Assembly: GCA_018824765.1 (NCBI GenBank)
Contig: JAHJFW010000018.1
Location: forward strand, 1-7,971
Length of the DNA stretch: 7,971 bases
Source of the DNA: Patescibacteria group bacterium
GTDB taxonomy: Bacteria > Patescibacteriota > Patescibacteriia > 2-12-FULL-60-25
Direction of reading: 5' to 3'
The position numbers were made by a program, and so were the translations under genes. This document shows positions 3,470 through 7,971 of the stretch, in pieces. The notes below the pieces were generated by a model. It had not been told where the DNA came from and searched no databases. It saw only the letters and a program-made list of their open reading frames with translations. Positions within the stretch are counted from its first letter, which is position 1; each line of letters starts with the position of its first letter.

Positions 3470-5158
3470 ATGGACGCTGTTGAAGAAATCAAAACCCGCC
3501 TCGATATAGTCGATGCGATTCAAGAATACATACCCCTGAAACCGGCAGGCACCGGCAGTTTTAAGGGCCTTTGCCCGTTCCATCAGGAAAAAACGCCCAG
3601 CTTCTTCGCCAACCGTCCGCGGCAATCGTGGCACTGCTTCGGCTGCGATCAGGGCGGTGACGTTATTTCTTTCGTCATGCGCATGGAAGGCTTGGATTTC
3701 AGGGATGCGCTGGAACTCTTGGCGCAAAAAACCGGCGTCATTTTGCCGAGTTATGACTCTAAAAAATCCGGAGATAAAAAAAGACTATTCGAAGTGAACG
3801 ATCTGGCGGCGCGCTGGTTCCGCAATGTTCTGCTAAGGGATCCGCGCGCTGAAGAAGCGCGTCGCTACGTTGCAAAACGCGGTATTGATAATTTAAACGG
3901 GGATATTTGGCGGGTCGGCTATGCGCCTGATTCTTGGTCGTCTTTGGGCGACGCATTATCGTCTAAGGATGTAACTCAAGATGAACTGACAAGGGCGGGG
4001 CTTGCAATCAAACGGGATACGAATTCGGTTTATGATCGCTTCCGCGACCGCGTAATGTTCACGATTTGCGATCTGCACGGCAATGTCGTCGGTTTTACAG
4101 GAAGGACTTTGTCGGAAAACGCCAAAGAGGCCAAATACGTGAACACTCCGGAAACTGAAATTTACAAGAAAAGCGCAGTGCTGTTCGGGTTGGACAAGGC
4201 TAAGGGCGAAATCAAGCGCCAAGACAAGGCCGTGCTCGTCGAAGGCAATATGGACGCGATTACCGCGCACATCAATCATTTCACGAATGTCATCGCCACT
4301 TCCGGCACGGCCCTGACTCACGAACAATTGTCACTGCTCAAAAGGTTCACGAAAAATATCGCCATTGCCTTTGATCAGGACAATGCCGGCAAAGCCGCGA
4401 CTTTGCGCGGTTTGGATTTGGCGCGCGCGCAAGATTTTAATTTGAGCGTTATAAATTTACCGCCTGATGCCGGTAAAGATCCTGATGAAGTAATCCGCAA
4501 AGATAAAGCGCGGTGGGAAACCGCCGTCAAACAAGCTGTTGGACTGATGGAATGGCTGTATCGGAATTCTTTTTCCGGCCGCGACATCAACAAACCGGAG
4601 GATAAAAAATTAATCGCTCGCGATTTTCTGACGGAAATCAAACGGATTTCAGATCCTGTTGAACGCGATGCGTGGCTTATCCGTCTGGCGGAGGATTTGA
4701 AAGTTTCGCCGGATGCGTTGCGCGAAAGCCTGAAAAAAACCGGCCTTGCGCCGCAGACAACAAATCCACAGCCAAACGCCGCACCGATAAACACAGAGAT
4801 TCCTCGGCAGTATCACACCGCCAAAACTACTGATGAAAAAATAATCCAACGGATCTTGGCGATCGTGTATTTAAAGCCCGAGCTTAAACCACTTGCGGAA
4901 ATCACGTTCGCAAAGTATAATTTTGCACTGGATATTTCATCCGAACTTTCAAATTTTCTCGCTATCTTCGCGGATAGCGAATTCGAGGATCAGTCGCTGC
5001 CGGTTCTGGAAAAAGAGCTGGCGCTGACTTTGCGCCGGCTTGATGAAGAAAATCAACAGCGCAAACGAAAAATCCTCGAACAAGAAATGAGGCAGGCGGA
5101 GAGAACGGGCGACCAAGCCCGCATCAAAGATCTGCTTGCACAATTTAATAATTTATAA
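3470..5158 (+). CDS. dnaG: DNA primase DnaG
   Basis: 562 residues, close to the usual length of about 600. It synthesises RNA primers at the replication fork with the DnaB helicase. The CHC2 zinc-binding domain spans residues 1-95, with ligands C35, H38, C56 and C59 (CPFH...CFGC). The catalytic N-terminal part follows, with RFRDRVMFTICDLHGNVVGF as the familiar RNA-polymerase-like motif. The TOPRIM domain contains E258 (LVEGNMDA) and D302/D304 (FDQDNAG), the metal-binding acidic residues. The C-terminal 130 residues, helical and less conserved, fit the helicase-binding domain. All key residues are present, so it should be active. The ATG at 3470 gives the standard primase N-terminus but has no strong Shine-Dalgarno. 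rpoD follows after 102 nt in the same direction, the order of the macromolecular synthesis operon; rpsU is absent here. Confidence 0.97.
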   Translation: MDAVEEIKTRLDIVDAIQEYIPLKPAGTGSFKGLCPFHQEKTPSFFANRPRQSWHCFGCDQGGDVISFVMRMEGLDFRDALELLAQKTGVILPSYDSKKSGDKKRLFEVNDLAARWFRNVLLRDPRAEEARRYVAKRGIDNLNGDIWRVGYAPDSWSSLGDALSSKDVTQDELTRAGLAIKRDTNSVYDRFRDRVMFTICDLHGNVVGFTGRTLSENAKEAKYVNTPETEIYKKSAVLFGLDKAKGEIKRQDKAVLVEGNMDAITAHINHFTNVIATSGTALTHEQLSLLKRFTKNIAIAFDQDNAGKAATLRGLDLARAQDFNLSVINLPPDAGKDPDEVIRKDKARWETAVKQAVGLMEWLYRNSFSGRDINKPEDKKLIARDFLTEIKRISDPVERDAWLIRLAEDLKVSPDALRESLKKTGLAPQTTNPQPNAAPINTEIPRQYHTAKTTDEKIIQRILAIVYLKPELKPLAEITFAKYNFALDISSELSNFLAIFADSEFEDQSLPVLEKELALTLRRLDEENQQRKRKILEQEMRQAERTGDQARIKDLLAQFNNL

Positions 5159-5260
5159 TCCGCGCTTTTACTATCGCGGTTTATCTAATACGTATCACGT
5201 CCGATTCCGGCGGCTCTAAAGCAATGCATTTAGATTCCTGCCGTTTAGGGACGTCTGCCT

Positions 5261-6520
5261 ATGAAGAAACCTCTTTCAAAAAAGAAGGTAAATAAAACTG
5301 TTCGGGGGTCGGGCGTTGCAATGCAACGTCAAAAAACACAAGCGGCAAAAAACAAATATAAACAGCCACAAAAAGCAAGCGGCAAAAAGGCCGGCAAAAT
5401 GCAAAGGCGTCCGGCTTATGTTAGAGCCGTCCCGCCGTCGCCTGAAATTTTGGACAAGATGTTTGAAAAGGCGCGCACGCGCGGTTTTGTGACTGAAAAC
5501 GAAATCCTCTATAGTTTTCCGGAAATTGAAGACTATATTTCCGTTTATGAAAGTTTCATCGACCGCTTAGACAGCGCCGGTGTATCAGTTGTGGAGCTGA
5601 AAGAGGGAATTTTAGGGCGTGAAAAAGATCGGCACGAAGTAATGGAAACCCTGCACAGCGCTGATGACAAGCGCGGCAAAGTCGATCCTTTTGAATTGAC
5701 CGCGGATTCGATACAGATGTATTTGCGCGAGATCGGTAAAATTCCGCTTTTAACCGCCGAGGAAGAGGTGGCCTTGGCCAAACGCAAAGAAAAAGGCGAA
5801 AAAGAAGCGGAAAAACGGCTGATTGAAGCGAACTTGCGTTTGGTGGTTTCGATCGCGAAAAAGTTTATCGGCAAATCGTTGTCGCTTTTGGATTTGATCC
5901 AAGAGGGGAATATCGGCCTGTTTCGCGCCGTAAAAAAATTCGAATATCGCAAAGGGTATAAATTTTCAACTTATGCAACTTGGTGGATTCGGCAGGCGAT
6001 CACACGCGCACTGGCAGACCAAAGCCGCACCATCCGCATTCCGGTCCACATGGTGGAAACAATTAACAAATTCCAGCAAATCGAGCGCCAGCTTATTCAG
6101 GATTTGGGGCGCGAACCTTTACCCGAAGAAATAGCCGCTGAAATGGGCGAGGATGTTGATAAAGTGCGGCACATCATAAAAATTTCGCAAGATACCGTAT
6201 CGCTTGCAACTTCGGTCGGCGATGATGATGAGGATTCAACGCTTGAAGATTTTATCGAGGATGTCAAAAATGTTACGCCTGACCGCGCCGCAGGATTGCA
6301 GCTTTTGAAGGATTATGTTTTTGACATAATCAAGGACCTGTCTCCTCGCGAACAGAAAATCTTAGAAATGCGTTTCGGCTTAGTGGACGGCGTTTCGCAT
6401 ACGCTTGAAGAAGTCGGAAAAGAATTCGACGTCACGCGCGAACGCATCCGCCAAATCGAGGCCAAGGCAATGGAAAAAATACAACAGCACAGCTTGATCA
6501 AAAAACTGATTGATTATTGA
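5261..6520 (+). CDS. rpoD: RNA polymerase primary sigma factor (sigma-70, RpoD/SigA)
   Basis: 419 residues. It directs core RNA polymerase to -10/-35 promoters. A very basic lysine-rich tail (1-50) precedes a sigma-1.1-like domain (about 58-108). Region 1.2 is at about 148-180 (DSIQMYLREIGKIPLL). Region 2 is at about 186-256, with NLRLVVSIAKKF, DLIQEGNIGL and YKFSTYATWWIRQAITRAL (core binding and -10 recognition). Region 3 is at 258-340, and region 4 at 350-412 with the -35-reading helix-turn-helix (TLEEVGKEFDVTRERIRQIE). No large non-conserved insert is present between 1.2 and 2, as in Gram-positive SigA proteins. The ATG at 5261 has AGGGA about 9 nt upstream. It lies in tandem with dnaG and ends 5 nt before the stop of the convergent minus-strand gene. 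The basic tail could be specific to this lineage. Confidence 0.97.
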   Translation: MKKPLSKKKVNKTVRGSGVAMQRQKTQAAKNKYKQPQKASGKKAGKMQRRPAYVRAVPPSPEILDKMFEKARTRGFVTENEILYSFPEIEDYISVYESFIDRLDSAGVSVVELKEGILGREKDRHEVMETLHSADDKRGKVDPFELTADSIQMYLREIGKIPLLTAEEEVALAKRKEKGEKEAEKRLIEANLRLVVSIAKKFIGKSLSLLDLIQEGNIGLFRAVKKFEYRKGYKFSTYATWWIRQAITRALADQSRTIRIPVHMVETINKFQQIERQLIQDLGREPLPEEIAAEMGEDVDKVRHIIKISQDTVSLATSVGDDDEDSTLEDFIEDVKNVTPDRAAGLQLLKDYVFDIIKDLSPREQKILEMRFGLVDGVSHTLEEVGKEFDVTRERIRQIEAKAMEKIQQHSLIKKLIDY

Positions 6521-6525
6521 TGATA

Positions 6526-7278
6526 CTATGCCGCCTGCGGCAAAAAGGACGTGTCTACGTAATGTACTTTTGGATTAGCAGGATTAATAATCACGGTAAC
6601 TGATTTCCCTTCCATGTATTTCGCAGGATCAAACCAGATGTTGTCGCTTTTGAATATGTATATCTTCTTGTCTTTAGGATTTTGCCATTCAGCGACAATG
6701 CGATAAGGCGACTGGCCATTAACGGTAAAGGATGAATCGTATATGACTTTCTGGGATTCGATTATTATCCTTTGGCCTTTTTCCATCAAAAATTTTTTTC
6801 GAATCTTTTTCTTTATCACTACAACGCCGCCGATAGTGGCCGGCAAAAGAAAAACAGCGCCCATCAAACCTAAAATGAGGCTCACTAGCCAGAGGCTGGA
6901 AAATGTACGCGCCAAAACGGAATGAGGATTGATTGGATCGTACAAAACTTCGACTGACTCGCCGACGCTGAATTCCGGAGGATTTGAGCTTTCACCGCTT
7001 ACGACTTCGATCTGATCTCCCTCTTTGGTAAGAAAGCGGAATTTCGGCGCATAAGTGTACGAACCTTTGCTACTGCGTTCACTGACAAGTTCGATGACTT
7101 CCGCTTGAGAGGAAATTCCGGTGGTGATGAATCTCTGCGCTCTTGCGAAAAAAAAGTACGAACCGGCCAGCAGGATACAACCAGCAACGGCAAATATTCC
7201 GAAACCAAAATAAAGTGTGTAATTTTTTTTCATATATCGATTAGTCAAAAATATACCAAAATAGAGAAAAAGCGTCAT
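6526..7278 (-). CDS. DUF3592-type two-TM membrane protein
   Basis: 250 residues from the first ATG. The ATG at 7231-7233 (residue 16, MKKNYTLYFGFG) is an equally good or better start, because it gives a basic N-terminus directly before the first membrane helix; neither has a clear Shine-Dalgarno. The first membrane segment spans about residues 22-45. An extracytoplasmic domain about 80 residues long follows, with AEVIELVSERSSKGSYTYAPKFRF, VGESVEVLYDPINPHS and SLWLVSLILGLMGAVFL, the last forming the second helix (about 125-155). These are hallmarks of DUF3592, whose function is not established. The C-terminal part (about 170-245), with VNGQSPYRIVAEWQNP and VTVIINPANPKVHYVD, looks like a second copy of the same beta domain on the cytoplasmic side. 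The gene is convergent with rpoD and divergent from the tRNA gene. Confidence 0.8.
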   Translation of the reverse strand: MTLFLYFGIFLTNRYMKKNYTLYFGFGIFAVAGCILLAGSYFFFARAQRFITTGISSQAEVIELVSERSSKGSYTYAPKFRFLTKEGDQIEVVSGESSNPPEFSVGESVEVLYDPINPHSVLARTFSSLWLVSLILGLMGAVFLLPATIGGVVVIKKKIRKKFLMEKGQRIIIESQKVIYDSSFTVNGQSPYRIVAEWQNPKDKKIYIFKSDNIWFDPAKYMEGKSVTVIINPANPKVHYVDTSFLPQAA

Positions 7279-7279
7279 C

Positions 7280-7308
7280 TTGCCAGTCGATCAGTTTTCG
7301 CGTAATAT
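7280..7308 (+). promoter_or_regulatory. Promoter of the tRNA-Asn gene
   Basis: TTGCCA (7280-7285), a 17-nt spacer and TAATAT (7303-7308) match the sigma-70 consensus at five of six and four of six positions. Predicted start is near 7315, some 27 nt before the mature tRNA 5' end. The leader includes a CTCGA-TTTT-TCGAG hairpin at 7316-7329. Confidence 0.6.
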
Positions 7309-7375
7309 ACCGATGCTCGATTTTTCGAGTAGCACATTCATTCCGGGGTAGCTCAGTGGTAGAGCAGGGGACTGT

Positions 7376-7930
7376 GAATAACGTTGCTGGTATACTGTAA
7401 ATGTATGCCAGACAAACGAACCTATGCCGACCGTGCCGATTACCTCAAAAAGGCAGTAGCAAAGAGAAGAAAAAAAGTACGCGATAATGCGGTGGCTCAC
7501 AAAGGAGGCAAATGCCAAATTTGTGGATATCATACCTGTAACGCCGCATTAGAATTTCATCATCCGAACCCGGAGAAAAAAGATTTTTCTATCTCCGCAG
7601 ACGGAATGACACGATCATGGAAAAGGGTCGTGAAAGAAATAGAAAAATGTATTCTTATTTGCGCCAACTGTCATCGAGAGGTTCACGCAGGCATAACGCA
7701 GCTTTCAATGGAAACATTGGAAAGTAAATGAGGTGAATTGCTGGAAGTCTAATGGTGTCGATCGGGACACCGAGGATAATCAGCAGCCAAGTCCCGCAAT
7801 ACTACGGGAAAGGTTCAGAGACTATCCAAACGGAGTACTCCGATGATTGTCGGGGGAAGCGCCTCACGCCTAAAGCTTTATGCAAAGGCGATGATATAGT
7901 CCATCCCTTGTGGAAACACGAGGACAAATG
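7376..7930 (+). ncRNA. Group I self-splicing intron in the tRNA-Asn anticodon
   Basis: 555 nt. The 5' exon ends in U7375 and the intron ends in G7930, as the class requires. P1 is CUGU|G (7372-7376) with CGCAG (7697-7701), placing the required U-G at the splice site. P2 is at 7702-7724 with a GAAA loop. P3 is TGAGGTG (7729-7735)/CGCCTCA (7860-7866). P4 is TTGCTG (7738-7743)/CAGCAG (7781-7786). P5 contains GGTGTC/GACACC, and P6 has TCCCG/CGGGA. The R element GTTCAGAGACTA (7813-7824) and S element ATATAGTCC (7894-7902) form P7 as GACTAT/ATAGTC. P7.1 is CGGAG-TA-CTCCG (7831-7842), a feature of subgroup IA. P8 is CGCCT/AGGCG (7867-7890). P9 is CCTTGTG/CACGAGG with a GAAA loop (7906-7923). All core helices are intact, so self-splicing is expected. 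P1 is the least certain helix. Confidence 0.93.
7405..7731 (+). CDS. Intron-encoded HNH homing endonuclease
   Basis: 108 residues from ATG 7405 (a TTG at 7384 would add seven residues). A basic N-terminal helix (KKAVAKRRKKVR, residues 15-26) is followed by an HNH domain. One zinc knuckle is CQIC (C37, C40), the catalytic strand is LEFHHPNPEKKDF (H52/H53), and the second knuckle is CANCHREVH (C86, C89, H90, H94). This matches small phage-type HNH nucleases. Inferred role: cutting intron-lacking tRNA-Asn genes at the anticodon to drive homing. No Shine-Dalgarno is visible. The start codon lies in the 3' arm of a 9-bp hairpin (CTGGTATAC 7387-7395/GTATGCCAG 7403-7411), which would hinder translation of the folded RNA. 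The last codons and the TGA stop overlap the ribozyme's P1 guide strand, P2 and P3. Confidence 0.88.
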   Translation: MPDKRTYADRADYLKKAVAKRRKKVRDNAVAHKGGKCQICGYHTCNAALEFHHPNPEKKDFSISADGMTRSWKRVVKEIEKCILICANCHREVHAGITQLSMETLESK

Positions 7931-7971
7931 TAATCCCTTGGTCGTGGGTTCGAGCCCCACCCCCGGAGCCA

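Larger units (their letters stand above)
7342..7971 (+). tRNA. tRNA-Asn(GUU), split by a group I intron
   Basis: Exons are 7342-7375 and 7931-7971, giving a 75-nt tRNA with encoded CCA. Acceptor stem TCCGGGG (7342-7348) pairs perfectly with CCCCGGA (7961-7967), with discriminator G7968 and CCA 7969-7971. D arm is GCTC/GAGC. The anticodon stem GGGGA (7367-7371) pairs with TCCCT (7934-7938). T arm GTGGG/CCCAC (7944-7948, 7956-7960) has a TTCGAGC loop. After splicing the anticodon loop reads CUGUUAA, giving anticodon GUU, and G73 is the discriminator of bacterial tRNA-Asn. The break is between anticodon positions 35 and 36. Read without splicing, 7374-7376 shows GTG and could be mistaken for tRNA-His, which would need a C73 and an extra 5' G that are both absent. 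Confidence 0.93.

Noticed and set aside
5160..5179. CCGCG/CGCGG hairpin after dnaG as a terminator
   Set aside because: Only 5 bp over a 10-nt loop, followed by TTTA. It is too weak, and dnaG-rpoD are expected to be cotranscribed.
6530..6545. GCCGC/GCGGC hairpin between rpoD and the minus-strand gene as a terminator
   Set aside because: It is followed by A bases on the plus strand and lies inside the final codons of the minus-strand gene, so it fits neither direction.
7374..7376. tRNA-His with anticodon GTG
   Set aside because: This is the unspliced reading. Discriminator G73 and the lack of a G(-1):C73 pair contradict histidine; splicing gives GUU for asparagine.
7384..7404. TTG start for the HNH protein
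   Set aside because: The seven added residues (LVYCKC region) fall in the stem of a hairpin and are not typical of HNH proteins. ATG 7405 is preferred, but neither has a Shine-Dalgarno.

Overview
The window looks like part of a Patescibacteria (CPR)-type bacterial chromosome. This is inferred from a compact primase and a primary sigma factor with a short sigma-1.1, and from a group I intron inside a tRNA gene; no marker settles the lineage. Housekeeping genes of moderate G+C (dnaG, rpoD) sit beside a G+C-richer accessory cassette.

Region 1 (1-2808) is the most unusual part. A 532-residue protein (813-2411) has the C-terminal helix-hairpin-helix/serine domain of IS110/IS1111 transposases, but the acidic DEDD residues of the N-terminal RuvC-like domain appear largely replaced. 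It is flanked on both sides by arrays of structured RNA elements. Eleven elements are visible, of two alternating types (A and B). Each has a conserved outer stem, a variable 5' arm of about 12 nt, a small 3-bp hairpin, and a variable 3' arm of about 12 nt; total loop length is 33-35 nt and mostly exactly 34. A long hairpin (L) precedes each B element, so the unit is L-B-A, about 155 nt without insertions. This is the architecture of an IS110 bridge RNA (5' hairpin plus two bipartite guide loops), here in tandem with different guide sequences. Each array ends in an A element with a changed but re-paired stem, followed by a rho-independent terminator (654-684 and 2777-2808). A sigma-70-type promoter (698-726) with an operator-like palindrome drives the protein gene, and probably array 2 as well. 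I read this as a possible multi-guide RNA system built on an IS110/Nop-like protein, probably not an ordinary insertion sequence.

Region 2 (2837-6520) holds a small membrane-anchored protein of unknown function, then dnaG and rpoD in the order of the macromolecular synthesis operon (no rpsU seen). Region 3 (6526-7278, minus strand) is a DUF3592-type membrane protein convergent with rpoD.

Region 4 (7280-7971) is a tRNA-Asn(GUU) gene with its own promoter, split in the anticodon between positions 35 and 36 by a 555-nt group I intron. The intron encodes a 108-residue HNH endonuclease. The reading frame lies in the P1 loop, and its 3' end runs through the ribozyme's guide sequence, P2 and P3.
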